DNA of 64,000 nucleotides. It comes from Nocardioides luteus. Its GTDB lineage: Bacteria; Actinomycetota; Actinomycetes; Propionibacteriales; Nocardioidaceae. The notes under the pieces are model-generated. The model did no database searches and was not told where the DNA came from. It saw nothing but the letters and a program-made list of their open reading frames with translations. The position numbers were made by a program, and so were the translations under genes. The first letter of the stretch is position 1; each line of letters starts with the position of its first letter. This document shows positions 43,320 through 54,473 of the stretch, in pieces. The stretch lies in NCBI RefSeq assembly GCF_015752315.1, contig NZ_JADOVJ010000001.1, positions 1,364,001-1,428,000 of the forward strand. Direction: 5' to 3'.

Positions 43320-43439
43320 GGGACCCTCCAGGGTGCGCGATATGGGGGGAGTCGACGGGAGCAGTCGGGGCTTGCGACTGTAAGCGAACTAACCAAAAAA
43401 TCGAAACCGGAGATCGATCGCGAGCGTAAAGTGGATCGA

Positions 43440-44816
43440 GTGACGGGTGAGACTGGTTGGCAACGACACAACGAAGCCGTCGAGCGGCTGACGACCTCCT
43501 ACGCGAAGATCCCCGACGGGGCTCCCGTCAGGCTCGCCAAGCGCACCACCAACCTCTTCCGGGCCCGGGCCGCGACCAGCGCCCCGGGTCTCGACGTCTC
43601 CGGACTGGGTGGTGTGATCGAGGTCGACGCCGAGGCGGGCACGGCCGACGTACAGGGCATGTGCACCTACGAGGACCTCGTCGACGCGACCCTGGTGCAC
43701 GGGATGATCCCCTACGTGGTGCCGCAGCTGCGCACGATCACGCTGGGCGGCGCGGTGACGGGCATGGGCATCGAGGCCACGAGCTTCCGCAACGGGATGC
43801 CCCACGAGTCGGTGCTCGAGATGGACATCCTCACCGGCTCGGGCGAGATCGTCACGACCCGTCCTGGTCAGGACCTCTTCGACACCTTCCCCAACTCCTA
43901 CGGCTCCCTCGGCTACGCCACCCGGCTCAAGATCAAGCTGGAGAAGGTGCCGGGATACGTCGCCCTGCGGCACCTACGCTTCGACGACCTCGGCCTGCTG
44001 ACCAAGACGATCGCGCAGATCACCGAGACCAGGACGTACGAGGGGGAGCGGGTCGACGGGCTCGACGGTGTCGCCTTCGAGCCGGGGGAGTACTACCTGA
44101 CCCTCGCGACCTGGACCGAGAGGGCGTCGCAGACCCCCAGCGACTACGGCGGCCAGCAGATCTACTACCGGTCGATCCAGCAGCGAGACACCGACCTCCT
44201 GACCACCTATGACTACCTGTGGCGCTGGGACACCGACTGGTTCTGGTGCTCGGGGGCCTTCGGGGCGCAGAACAAGTACCTGCGCCGCGTGTGGCCTCGC
44301 CGGCTGCGCCGCTCCGACGTCTACATGAAGCTGGTCGGCCTGGACCGGAAGTTCGGCATCGCCGACAAGCTCGACGCGCGCGCCGGGCGGCTGCTGCGGG
44401 AGCGGGTGATCCAGGACATCGAGGTCCCGGTCGAGAACCTGCCCGCCTTCCTGGAGTGGTTCGACGCCGAGATCGGGATGCGGCCGGTGTGGCTGTGCCC
44501 GTTGGTCTCCACCGGGACGAGCACGGGCGGGAAATGGCCGACCTACCCGCTCGAGGCGGGCCGGACGTACGTCAACGTCGGCTTCTGGGGCACGGTCCAT
44601 GTCGGCCCCAGCGCCGTCAACGCCCCCAAGAACCGCGCGATCGAGACGCAGGTGCACGAGCTCGGCGGGCATAAATCGCTCTACTCCGAGGCGTTCTACG
44701 ACAAGGATGTCTTCGACGCTCTCTACGACGGGGACAACCTCGCGGCCGTGAAGGCGAGGTACGACCCCGGCAACCGGTTGACCGATCTGTACAGCAAGGC
44801 GGTGAAGAGACTGTGA
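43440..44816 (+). CDS. tmsA: FAD-dependent oxidoreductase, TmsA/BfaA-like (10-methyl fatty acid synthesis)
   Basis: 458 residues from GTG 43440; TAAAGT ends seven bases before, consistent with a leaderless mRNA. An FAD-binding type 4 domain is visible (GVIEVDAEAGTADVQGMCTYEDL, TLGGAVTGMGIEATSFRNG). The C-terminal half contains the substrate domain. It is coupled by GTGA to a cyclopropane-synthase-type methyltransferase, the arrangement known for TmsA/TmsB (BfaA/BfaB), where TmsB adds a methylene to oleoyl phospholipid and TmsA reduces it to 10-methylstearate (tuberculostearate). Confidence 0.8.
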   Translation: MTGETGWQRHNEAVERLTTSYAKIPDGAPVRLAKRTTNLFRARAATSAPGLDVSGLGGVIEVDAEAGTADVQGMCTYEDLVDATLVHGMIPYVVPQLRTITLGGAVTGMGIEATSFRNGMPHESVLEMDILTGSGEIVTTRPGQDLFDTFPNSYGSLGYATRLKIKLEKVPGYVALRHLRFDDLGLLTKTIAQITETRTYEGERVDGLDGVAFEPGEYYLTLATWTERASQTPSDYGGQQIYYRSIQQRDTDLLTTYDYLWRWDTDWFWCSGAFGAQNKYLRRVWPRRLRRSDVYMKLVGLDRKFGIADKLDARAGRLLRERVIQDIEVPVENLPAFLEWFDAEIGMRPVWLCPLVSTGTSTGGKWPTYPLEAGRTYVNVGFWGTVHVGPSAVNAPKNRAIETQVHELGGHKSLYSEAFYDKDVFDALYDGDNLAAVKARYDPGNRLTDLYSKAVKRL

Positions 44817-46117
44817 ACCATATTGCAGAGACCATCAACGAACTCTTCGACGGTGGGCTGCCGATCAAGCTCACCGCGTACGACGGCAGCGTGGCCGGCG
44901 ACAGGGACTCCGAGTTCGGCATGGAGATCCTCAACCCGCGCGGGCTCGCGTTCCTGCTGACCGCGCCGGGCGACCTCGGTCTGGCCCGCGCCTACGTCAG
45001 CGGCGACATGGCTCTCCACGGCATCCATCCGGGCGACCCCTACCCGCTCCTGGACCTGATCCTGGACAAGACCGACTTCAAGCGGCCGAGTGCCCGCGAG
45101 ACGATCGAGCTCGTCCGCGCCCTCGGGGTGACGAACTTCGTCCCGCCGAAGCCACCGCCGCAGGAGCACCTGCCGGCGTGGCGGCAGCGGGCAGAGAACG
45201 TACGCCACCTCTCCGGTCGCGCGCTCAGCGCGCTGCCGTGGACGCGGCACTCGCCCGAGCGCGACGCCGACGCGATCCACCACCACTACGACGTCTCCAA
45301 CACCTTCTACGAGTACGTCCTGGGTCCGTCGATGACCTACACCTGTGCTCTCTACCCGACCGACGACGCCACCCTCGAGGAGGCGCAGGCGGCCAAGTAC
45401 GACCTGATCTGCCGCAAGCTCGGCCTCGAGCCCGGGATGCGGCTGCTCGACATCGGCTGCGGCTGGGGCGGGATGGTGCGCCACGCCGCCAAGCACTTCG
45501 GGGTGAAGGCGCTCGGCGTGACCCTGTCGCGCGAGCAGGCCAACTGGGCCCAGCAGGCGATCAAGGCCGACCGTCTCGACGACGTCGCCGAGGTGCGCTT
45601 CTCCGACTACCGCGACGTGGTCGAGGGGGACTTCGACGCGGTCAGCTCCATCGGGCTCACCGAGCACATCGGCGTGGCCAACTACCCGTCCTACTTCGGC
45701 TTCATCAAGGGCAAGCTGCGTGACGGGGGCCGGCTGCTCAACCACTGCATCACCCGTCCCGACAACGTCTCCAAGGCGAACGCGGGGGCCTTCATCGACC
45801 GTTACGTCTTCCCCGACGGCGAGCTGATCGGCTCGGGGACCATCGTCACCGCGATCGAGAACACCGGCCTCGAGGTGCAGCACCACGAGAACATCCGGGT
45901 CCACTACGCCAAGACGCTCACGGCGTGGAACGACAACCTCCGCGACAACTGGGACGCCTGCGTCGACGAGGTCGGCCTCGGCACCGCGAAGGTCTGGGGG
46001 ATCTACATGGCCGGTTCCCGGATCGGCTTCGAGCGCAACAACATCCAGCTCCACCACGTGCTCGCCACCAAGACCGTAGACGGGGTCTCCGGCTACCCGC
46101 TGCGGCACACCTTCTGA
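44813..46117 (+). CDS. tmsB: SAM-dependent fatty-acyl methyltransferase, TmsB/BfaB-like (CFA synthase family)
   Basis: 434 residues. The SAM-binding motif is LDIGCGWGGMVRHAAKHFG, with YDVSNTFYEYVLGPSMTYTCALY and GLTEHIGVANYPSYF typical of cyclopropane-fatty-acyl-phospholipid synthases. The N-terminal about 150 residues form the lipid-binding region. Its GTG overlaps the tmsA-like stop. Paired with a flavin reductase, the likely product is a 10-methyl branched chain rather than a cyclopropane. A strong hairpin (46126-46163) follows. Confidence 0.85.
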   Translation: MNHIAETINELFDGGLPIKLTAYDGSVAGDRDSEFGMEILNPRGLAFLLTAPGDLGLARAYVSGDMALHGIHPGDPYPLLDLILDKTDFKRPSARETIELVRALGVTNFVPPKPPPQEHLPAWRQRAENVRHLSGRALSALPWTRHSPERDADAIHHHYDVSNTFYEYVLGPSMTYTCALYPTDDATLEEAQAAKYDLICRKLGLEPGMRLLDIGCGWGGMVRHAAKHFGVKALGVTLSREQANWAQQAIKADRLDDVAEVRFSDYRDVVEGDFDAVSSIGLTEHIGVANYPSYFGFIKGKLRDGGRLLNHCITRPDNVSKANAGAFIDRYVFPDGELIGSGTIVTAIENTGLEVQHHENIRVHYAKTLTAWNDNLRDNWDACVDEVGLGTAKVWGIYMAGSRIGFERNNIQLHHVLATKTVDGVSGYPLRHTF

Positions 46118-46125
46118 GGAAGACA

Positions 46126-46163
46126 CGCGTGGGTGAAGGTGGCGTGCCACCTTCACCCACGCG
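46126..46163. terminator. Perfect 18-bp hairpin between convergent genes
   Basis: CGCGTGGGTGAAGGTGGC (46126-46143) pairs perfectly with 46146-46163 across two bases. It lies 8 bases after the tmsB stop and 10 bases before the end of the convergent VOC gene, so it can terminate transcription from both sides. Confidence 0.85.
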
Positions 46164-46172
46164 GTGATCTCC

Positions 46173-46514
46173 TCACCCGCCGGCGGGTCCGCCGCCGATG
46201 CCGATCTCGTTGCCGTCGGGGTCGCGGAAGATGGTCTTGCGCACCCCGTTCTCGTACGTCTCCTCCGACTCCGGCCGCAGCCCCCGGTCCGCGATCGCGG
46301 CAAGCCGGGCGTCGAGGTCGTCGACGAAGAGGGTGACGAACCCGTGGCCGGCGATCTCCGGCTTCTGCTCGACGTAGACGTAGCGGTGCTCGGCCGCCTC
46401 GAAGACGGCCTCGACCTCGTTCGGGTGGAACGCGACCTCGCCGAGCAGCTTCTCGTACCAGGGCACGGCGGCGGCGAGGCTCGTCACCGGGAGGCCCGCG
46501 AAGAGGTCGACCAT
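46173..46514 (-). CDS. VOC-family (glyoxalase-like) protein
   Basis: 113 residues, one VOC module: LPVTSLAAAVPWYEKLLGE at the start, FVTLFVDDLDARLAAIADRG in the middle and FRDPDGNEIGIG at the end, the usual beta-alpha-beta-beta-beta pairing. A metal-binding Glu near the end is plausible. It follows the PNPOx-fold gene with one base between, so the two form an operon. Substrate unknown. Confidence 0.85.
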   Translation of the reverse strand: MVDLFAGLPVTSLAAAVPWYEKLLGEVAFHPNEVEAVFEAAEHRYVYVEQKPEIAGHGFVTLFVDDLDARLAAIADRGLRPESEETYENGVRKTIFRDPDGNEIGIGGGPAGG

Positions 46515-46515
46515 G

Positions 46516-47052
46516 TCAGAACCTCCACCGGGTCGCGCCGTACGGCTCGACGCACTGGACCGCGTGCGCCGAGGTGGCCTCGAGCCGGTGCACGTGCCAC
46601 GGCGCGGGGCCGGCGCTCTGTGCGTTGAAGGGCGCGGTCAGCGCGTCCCCGGACTCGTCGACCTCGGCCGGCCAGCCCTCGTGGTCGTGGTAGCGCCTCG
46701 CCACGCGGGCGAGCTCCTCGCCCAGCACCCGGGTGGCACGGCCCTCGACCACCAGGTCGAATTCGCGCACCGAGAGCGAGATGGCACAGCGGGGGTCGCG
46801 CGCCAGGTTGCGGCCGCGGCGCGTCCGCGGGCCGGTGACGAGGTGGAAGGAACCGTCGAACCAGATCGCGCCGACCGCGTTCACGTGCGGGCCGCCGTCG
46901 GCGTTGATCGTGCTGGCCCAGGTCGTGTAGCGCCCGGGCTCGCCCTCCTGCGACCCGGGGCCCTGGTCGAACCCGGCCTCCAGCCGCGTGGTCACCTCCG
47001 CCCAGGACATCGGCGGGGCGTCGTACATCTCGGCGAGGTTGTAGGTCTCCAT
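46516..47052 (-). CDS. Pyridoxamine 5'-phosphate oxidase-family flavin protein
   Basis: 178 residues. The split-barrel pattern is TTWASTINADGGPHVNAVGAIWFDGSFHLVTG, with RRGRNLARDPRCAISLSVREFDLVVEGRA, typical of FMN- or F420-binding PNPOx-like proteins. ATG 47052 with a purine-rich site upstream (GGAGACA). First gene of a two-gene unit with the VOC protein; divergent from the siderophore-interacting protein. Confidence 0.85.
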   Translation of the reverse strand: METYNLAEMYDAPPMSWAEVTTRLEAGFDQGPGSQEGEPGRYTTWASTINADGGPHVNAVGAIWFDGSFHLVTGPRTRRGRNLARDPRCAISLSVREFDLVVEGRATRVLGEELARVARRYHDHEGWPAEVDESGDALTAPFNAQSAGPAPWHVHRLEATSAHAVQCVEPYGATRWRF

Positions 47053-47166
47053 GAGCTGTCTCCTTCGACTGGACAGGACTATTCACCTGTTCCACGAACG
47101 AGTCACGCCCACATCGACAGTGCGCTGATGCGGGCGGGGGAGCCCGGCGCGGATAACCTTGAGCTG

Positions 47167-47946
47167 ATGAGTGTCAAGGCCCAGCAGTACGCCGCGGAGG
47201 TGCTGCGGCGCGAGCAGATCACGCCCCACCTCGTACGCCTGGTGCTCGGCGGTCCCGGGCTGGCCGGGTTCGAGTCGACCGGGATCCCGGACGAGTGGGT
47301 CGGGCTGATCGTGCCGGGACAGTTCCAGTCGCGCTACTACACCGTGCGGTCCTGGCAGGACGGCGAGCTGACCCTCGACGTCGTCGTCCACGACGTCGGC
47401 CTGGTGACCGAGTGGGCGACCCGTCTCGACCCGGTGGGGCAGACGGTCACGATCACCGAGCCCAAGGGCTCCTACGCCGTGCCCGACGGGGCCGAGTGGC
47501 TGCTGCTGGTCGGCGACCTGACCGCGATGCCGGCGATGGCGCGGATCGCCGAGACCACCGACCTGCCGACGCGGATCTGGGCCGAGGTGCCCGACGACCT
47601 GCCCGGCTACCTCCCCGACTCCGCCGAGGTCACCTGGTCGGCGCCGCCCTCGGAGACCTCCTCCGACCTGGCCGCGGCCGTGGAGAAGATCGAGTGGCCC
47701 GCCGGCGACGGCTACTTCTGGATGGCCGGTGAGTCGAGCCAGATGCGGGCGATCCGCAAGCATCTGATGCGGGAGCGGAAGCTCGACTCCCACGCCTACG
47801 ACGTGATGGGCTACTGGCGCGGAGGCGGCCAGAAGCGACAGCCACGCGCGGTCGATCCCGGACCGGTGTGGCGCGAGGGCAAGGCCCAGGGGCTCACCGA
47901 CGAGCAGATCTGGCAGCGATACGACCAGCAGCAGGAGCAGCAGTGA
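47167..47946 (+). CDS. Siderophore-interacting protein (FAD-dependent ferric reductase)
   Basis: 259 residues. The FAD-binding barrel has RYYTVRSW, and the SIP domain has LLLVGDLTAMPAMARI and WMAGESSQMRAIRKHLMRE, ending DVMGYWRGG. It releases iron from ferric siderophores in the cytoplasm. ATG 47167; the start region has a TAACCT -10-like element seven bases upstream. No IdeR box was found here, unlike at 32635. It overlaps era by four bases (GTGA). Confidence 0.92.
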   Translation: MSVKAQQYAAEVLRREQITPHLVRLVLGGPGLAGFESTGIPDEWVGLIVPGQFQSRYYTVRSWQDGELTLDVVVHDVGLVTEWATRLDPVGQTVTITEPKGSYAVPDGAEWLLLVGDLTAMPAMARIAETTDLPTRIWAEVPDDLPGYLPDSAEVTWSAPPSETSSDLAAAVEKIEWPAGDGYFWMAGESSQMRAIRKHLMRERKLDSHAYDVMGYWRGGGQKRQPRAVDPGPVWREGKAQGLTDEQIWQRYDQQQEQQ

Positions 47947-48881
47947 CCGAGCCGGAGATCCAGCCAGCCTTCCGGAGCGGCTTCGTGTCGTTCGTCGGAC
48001 GTCCCAACGCGGGCAAGTCCACCCTGACCAACGCACTGGTCGGCACCAAGGTGGCGATCACCTCCGACAAGCCGCAGACGACGCGCACCGTGGTCAAGGG
48101 CATCGTCCACCGCCCCGACGGCCAGCTGATCCTGGTCGACACCCCCGGCATCCACCGGCCGCGTACGCTGCTCGGCGAGCGGCTCAACGACCTCGTCGAG
48201 GCCACCTGGACCGAGGTCGACGTGGTCGCGATCTGCTTCCCGTGCAACGAGAAGATCGGCCCCGGTGACCGCCGGATCGCGGAGAACGCCAACAAGCTCA
48301 AGAAGGGCATCAAGCGGGTCGCGGTCGCCACCAAGACCGACCTCGCCACCCCCGAGCAGATCGGCGAGCACCTGATGTCGATCCAGGCGCTGGGGCAGGA
48401 CCTGGGGATCGAGTGGGCCGAGATCGTCCCCGTCTCCAGCGTCGGCGGGGACCAGGTCGACCTCCTCGCCGAGCTCCTCATCAACCTCCTCCCCGAGGGC
48501 CCGCCGCTCTATCCGGACGGCGAGCTCACCGACTCTCCCGAGGAGATCATCGTCTCCGAGCTGATTCGCGAGGCAGCTCTCGAGGGCGTACGCGACGAGC
48601 TCCCGCACTCCATCGCGGTCGTCGTCGAGGAGATGCGCCTGCGTGAGGACCGCCCGGAGAACAAGCCGCTGATGGACATCCACGCCTTCCTCTACGTCGA
48701 GCGCGACTCCCAGAAGGGCATCGTGATCGGCCACAAGGGCTCCCGGCTCAAGGACGTCGGCCAGCGCGCCCGTCTGCAGATCAAGGAGCTGCTCGGGATG
48801 CCGGTCTACCTCGACCTGCACGTCAAGATCGCCAAGGACTGGCAGCGGGACCCGCGGCAGCTGCGCAAGCTCGGCTTCTGA
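47943..48881 (+). CDS. era: Ribosome-assembly GTPase Era
   Basis: 312 residues from GTG 47943. G1 GRPNAGKST, switch region [11 protein letters not shown]3 DTPG and G4 TKTD are followed by the C-terminal KH domain ([27 protein letters not shown]). Era binds the 3' end of 16S rRNA during 30S assembly, working in the same pathway as YbeY and RsmE in this window. The upstream siderophore gene is translationally coupled to it, an unusual linkage. Confidence 0.96.
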   Translation: MTEPEIQPAFRSGFVSFVGRPNAGKSTLTNALVGTKVAITSDKPQTTRTVVKGIVHRPDGQLILVDTPGIHRPRTLLGERLNDLVEATWTEVDVVAICFPCNEKIGPGDRRIAENANKLKKGIKRVAVATKTDLATPEQIGEHLMSIQALGQDLGIEWAEIVPVSSVGGDQVDLLAELLINLLPEGPPLYPDGELTDSPEEIIVSELIREAALEGVRDELPHSIAVVVEEMRLREDRPENKPLMDIHAFLYVERDSQKGIVIGHKGSRLKDVGQRARLQIKELLGMPVYLDLHVKIAKDWQRDPRQLRKLGF

Positions 48882-48884
48882 GGC

Positions 48885-49727
48885 TCAGCTGGGCGCCCAG
48901 CAGATCCCGTAGGTCTGCCCGCCCTGCCACTGCTCGGCGCTCGGGAACTCCCAGGACCACTCGTACTTGAGCGGGTCGTCGGCGACCTCGGCGGCAGCGG
49001 CCTTGCAGTCCTCGGCGCCGGCGCTGTTGACCTTCGACTCGCCGGGGTACTTGCCGGAGCCGAGGTCGATGACCGACAGCGCCCGCCAGGAGTGCTTGAG
49101 GGAGCACGGGACGCGCTTGAAGGAGTCGGACTTCGGCGAGGCCGTGCCGCACATCCGGAACGGCTCGGCGGTGTCGGAGTCGCCCAGGACGCCCTTCATG
49201 TTGCCCTTGAGGGTCATCAGGGCCTTAGGGCCGGCGATGCCGATGACGTCGCAGCGGAACCAGTTGGCGCCCGCCTCGGACTCCTTGATCGTCGGCGTGA
49301 ACCAGACCGGGCGCAGCATCGAGAGGCGCAGGTCGTCGGCGTCGCCACCGAGATACTTGGTGACCTTGTTGGGGCACGCCTCCGCGACCTGGGCCGCGAC
49401 CTGCTCGGAGTCGACCGCGACCAGGTGGCCGTCGACGACGTTCCTCAGCCGGCCCACGGCGTAGGTCTGGGTGGTGTGCTTGCCCTTGCAGGAGACGGCG
49501 GTGCCACCGGCGGTCGGAGCCAGCGCCTCCTCGTAGGTGAGGTTGTAGCAGGCGCCCTCCTTGGGGGACGGCGCTGCCGAGGCCGACGGGGACGGCGGGG
49601 CCGACGATGCCGATGGCGCGGCCTCGGGCTCACCGCCACCACACCCGGCGAGAGCCAAGGCTCCGACGACGACGAGAGCCCCCCACAGCCGCTGCTTCGG
49701 GCTCCGCTTCAGCAGGTCAGAACGCAT
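48885..49727 (-). CDS. Septum-formation-type lipoprotein, copy 2
   Basis: 280 residues. The lipobox LAGC follows a hydrophobic signal (LWGALVVVGALAL), then a Ser/Pro/Ala linker and the domain (ACYNLTYEEALAP, WFRCDVIG, WEFPSAEQWQGGQTYGICW). Cysteine spacing suggests several disulfides. It resembles the septum-formation (PF13845-type) extracytoplasmic family. Two bases separate it from the similar gene upstream, so the pair is a tandem duplication and operon. Exact function unknown. Confidence 0.75.
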   Translation of the reverse strand: MRSDLLKRSPKQRLWGALVVVGALALAGCGGGEPEAAPSASSAPPSPSASAAPSPKEGACYNLTYEEALAPTAGGTAVSCKGKHTTQTYAVGRLRNVVDGHLVAVDSEQVAAQVAEACPNKVTKYLGGDADDLRLSMLRPVWFTPTIKESEAGANWFRCDVIGIAGPKALMTLKGNMKGVLGDSDTAEPFRMCGTASPKSDSFKRVPCSLKHSWRALSVIDLGSGKYPGESKVNSAGAEDCKAAAAEVADDPLKYEWSWEFPSAEQWQGGQTYGICWAPS

Positions 49728-49729
49728 GC

Positions 49730-50563
49730 TCACTCCTCGGTCACCGCCCAGCAGACCGCCCAGCGGTTGCCGGCGTTCCACTCCTTCTCTCCGAACCATG
49801 TGTACCCGTAGTCGAAGCTTTCCGGGTAACCCAACCAGGCCTGGACCGAGCCCTTGCAGTACTGCGCGGCCTTCTTTTTGGACCCCGCCACGCCGAGGAA
49901 CTTGGTCTTGTCCTCGCCCAGCTTGATGGTCGTGACCGCACGCATCTGGTGAGGCTCGGAGCAGGGCACCTTCGCGGAGGTGACCGTCTTGCCCTGCGCG
50001 CACACCATCCAGCGGTCCTCGATGTCCTCGATGTTCTTGACCTTGAGGAGGTTGCGGGTGGTGGTCGGCAGGTCGACGTACTCGGCGCCCTGCTGGCCGC
50101 CGCCGACCACGTCGCAGCGGATCCAGCGCGCGCCCTCGTCCCAGGCCTTCTCCGAGGGGCCGAAGTAGACGTGGGAGAGCATCGAGCGCATCAGCACGCT
50201 CTGGTTGGTGCCGACGTACTTCTCCAGCAGCTTGCGGCACTGGCTGAAGGCCCACTCGTTGACCTTCTCGTCGCCGTACTCGGCGTCCTTGAACTCGTCC
50301 GGGAGCGGTCCGGCGCCGAAGGTCTCGGCGTTGTGCGGCTCGTCGCAGGCGACGTACTTGTCGAAGTTGTAGGCCTCGGCGACGTCCTCGTGGGAGAGGT
50401 TGCGGCACTTGCCGACCTCGGGCAGCGCGGTCGAGTCCACCTGCTTCGGGTCCTCGCCCTTGGCGGCCGCCCGATCGCCGCCGCACCCGCTGAGCGCGAG
50501 GGCGGCGAGCACCACGATCACGAAGGACAAGGAGGTCGTACGTCCAGGGGTATGGCCGATCAC
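49730..50563 (-). CDS. Septum-formation-type lipoprotein, copy 1
   Basis: 277 residues from GTG 50563. The signal (LSFVIVVLAALALSGC) carries a lipobox. The domain shows KCRNLSHEDVAEAYNF, VACDEPHNAETF, WIRCDVVGG and a closing TWFGEKEWNAGNRWAVCWAV, matching copy 2 in order and cysteine placement. TAGAGT on the minus strand lies about eight bases before the GTG, so the message may be leaderless. Probably cell-envelope protein binding; role inferred from family only. Confidence 0.75.
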   Translation of the reverse strand: MIGHTPGRTTSLSFVIVVLAALALSGCGGDRAAAKGEDPKQVDSTALPEVGKCRNLSHEDVAEAYNFDKYVACDEPHNAETFGAGPLPDEFKDAEYGDEKVNEWAFSQCRKLLEKYVGTNQSVLMRSMLSHVYFGPSEKAWDEGARWIRCDVVGGGQQGAEYVDLPTTTRNLLKVKNIEDIEDRWMVCAQGKTVTSAKVPCSEPHQMRAVTTIKLGEDKTKFLGVAGSKKKAAQYCKGSVQAWLGYPESFDYGYTWFGEKEWNAGNRWAVCWAVTEE

Positions 50564-50609
50564 GGGGATCGACTCTACTGGCGAATCCTGAGCGGGCCGA
50601 AAGGACAGA

Positions 50610-51098
50610 TCAGTCCAGGACCGCAGCCAGCGTCGCGCCCAGCTCGTACGCCGCCTCGACATGGGCGTCCTCGACGTCGCCCAGGACGTCGAGGATGTCG
50701 AAGGCCTGGGCCCAGCCCAGCGCGCCGACGATGGACTGCACCGAGCGGATCGCGCCGGTGGTGTCGTAGCGGCCGTGGACGTAGAGGCCGTAGGGCCGTT
50801 TGGAGGTCGCACCGGCAGACTCTCCGGCTGCTCCGGAGGGGTCGAGGGCACCCCCGACGGCCAGGAAGGTCGAGTCGAAGAAGTGCTTGAGGGCACCCGA
50901 CATGTAGCCGAAGTTGGCGCTCGTGCCGAGCACGTAGCCGTCGGCGGCGAGGACGTCCTCGGCCGTGGCCTCCAGCGCGGGACGGACGAGGACCTCGACG
51001 CCCTCGATCTCGGGGTCGTTGGCGCCGGAGACGACCGCATCGGTCAGCCGCTGCAGCGACCGGGTGGGGGAGTGGTGGACGACGAGCAGGCGCGGCAT
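50610..51098 (-). CDS. NADPH-dependent FMN reductase/flavodoxin-like protein
   Basis: 162 residues with a flavodoxin-like fold. The phosphate-binding loop is VVHHSPTRSLQRL and the second FMN contact is LGTSANFGYMSGALKHFFDS, with GLYVHGRYDTTGAI later. It reduces FMN or quinones with NAD(P)H. ATG 51098 overlaps the stop of the PNPOx-fold gene by one base (TGATG), forming a two-gene unit. Confidence 0.85.
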   Translation of the reverse strand: MPRLLVVHHSPTRSLQRLTDAVVSGANDPEIEGVEVLVRPALEATAEDVLAADGYVLGTSANFGYMSGALKHFFDSTFLAVGGALDPSGAAGESAGATSKRPYGLYVHGRYDTTGAIRSVQSIVGALGWAQAFDILDVLGDVEDAHVEAAYELGATLAAVLD

Positions 51099-51508
51099 CA
51101 GCCGGCTGCCAGACGGCGGCCGGTGACCTCCTTGGGGTGCAGCCGCACCCACAACGGACGAGGTCCCGCCGGCCAGGTGTGGAGATCCTTGACGGCGTCG
51201 GGGATCTGCTCCTCGCGGTAGAGGATCTCCGCGCGGCCCTTGAACTGCACCGACCAGCCCACGTGGGTGTCGGGGTCGAGCTCGTCGACCAGCAGCGCCA
51301 CGGCGCTCTCGTCGATCTGCTCGGCCATCGAGGAGTGGGCCGAGGTGCGGATCCAGACCGACTGCTCGTGCACGAGGTGGTTCACCGGCAGCACCACCGG
51401 GCCGCGCGGTCCGGTCCAGCCGATCCGGGAGATCGGGGTGTCCGCCGCGAGCCGCCAGGACTCCTCGACGGTGAGCTCTTCCAGTTGGGCCACGCCCGTT
51501 CCTCCCAT
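51098..51508 (-). CDS. Small PNPOx-fold protein (pyridoxamine 5'-phosphate oxidase-like)
   Basis: 136 residues. The pattern LEELTVEESWRLAADTPISRIGW, PVVLPVNHLVHEQSVWIRTS and VGWSVQFKGRAEIL fits the short actinobacterial flavin-binding split barrel. Start ATG 51508 or GTG 51493. Coupled to the downstream flavodoxin-like gene, so it may share flavin or F420 chemistry with it. Divergent from the leuA leader. Confidence 0.8.
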   Translation of the reverse strand: MGGTGVAQLEELTVEESWRLAADTPISRIGWTGPRGPVVLPVNHLVHEQSVWIRTSAHSSMAEQIDESAVALLVDELDPDTHVGWSVQFKGRAEILYREEQIPDAVKDLHTWPAGPRPLWVRLHPKEVTGRRLAAG

Positions 51509-51564
51509 TCGCCACGATGCCGGTTCAGCCGTTCGGTGTCAGTCTGCCAGTTCTGTTCTGTTAT

Positions 51565-51570
51565 TGTTAC
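51565..51570 (+). promoter_or_regulatory. -10 element of the leuA leader promoter
   Basis: TGTTAC lies six bases before the ATG of the leader peptide, so transcription would start at or next to that ATG. An overlapping TATTGT at 51562-51567 is an alternative. No convincing -35 was seen. Confidence 0.45.
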
Positions 51571-51576
51571 CGAGTC

Positions 51577-51618
51577 ATGATGCGCAGCCTCCTCCTTAGC
51601 TGCCGCAGCGGGGTCTGA
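51577..51618 (+). CDS. Leucine leader peptide controlling leuA
   Basis: A 13-codon frame reads MMRSLLLSCRSGV and stops. Three consecutive leucine codons in a short frame directly upstream of leuA are the signature of ribosome-mediated attenuation, as described for leuA in other actinobacteria. A hairpin (51603-51641) overlaps the end of the frame. The peptide is too short for ordinary gene finding. Confidence 0.75.
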   Translation: MMRSLLLSCRSGV

Positions 51619-51641
51619 GAAGCCGGACTCCCTCGCTGCGG
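51603..51641 (+). promoter_or_regulatory. Hairpin in the leuA leader
   Basis: CCGCAGCG (51603-51610) pairs with CGCTGCGG (51634-51641), extended by GGG (51611-51613) with CCC (51630-51632). A ribosome held at the Leu codons would sit just before the 5' arm and one at the stop codon would melt it, so the hairpin can report leucine supply. No U-tract is seen, so termination or sequestration of the leuA start are both possible. Confidence 0.55.
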
Positions 51642-51679
51642 AGGTTCGACGTGCGCCGGCACTCGCTCCCACCTGATGA

Positions 51680-54404
<2,725 letters not shown>

Positions 54405-54423
54405 GACTACGAGGTTCGCGCCG

Positions 54424-54473
54424 ACTTGGTCTGGCAGACAGATCCAAGATCGACATGGCAGAGTGGACCAAGT
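54424..54473. promoter_or_regulatory. Operator half-sites for the MocR-type regulator
   Basis: ACTTGGTC (54424-54431) and GACCAAGT (54466-54473) are exact inverted copies 42 bases apart centre to centre, and a related AGATCCAAG lies between them at 54440-54448. Spacing of four helical turns suits the multi-site DNA wrapping known for MocR/PdxR proteins. The last copy overlaps the regulator's GTG, implying autoregulation. Confidence 0.65.

Noticed and set aside
47071..47093. GGACAG...CTGTTCC imperfect palindrome between the PNPOx and siderophore genes
   Set aside because: The arms need a one-base bulge to pair and do not match the iron box; too weak to call an operator.
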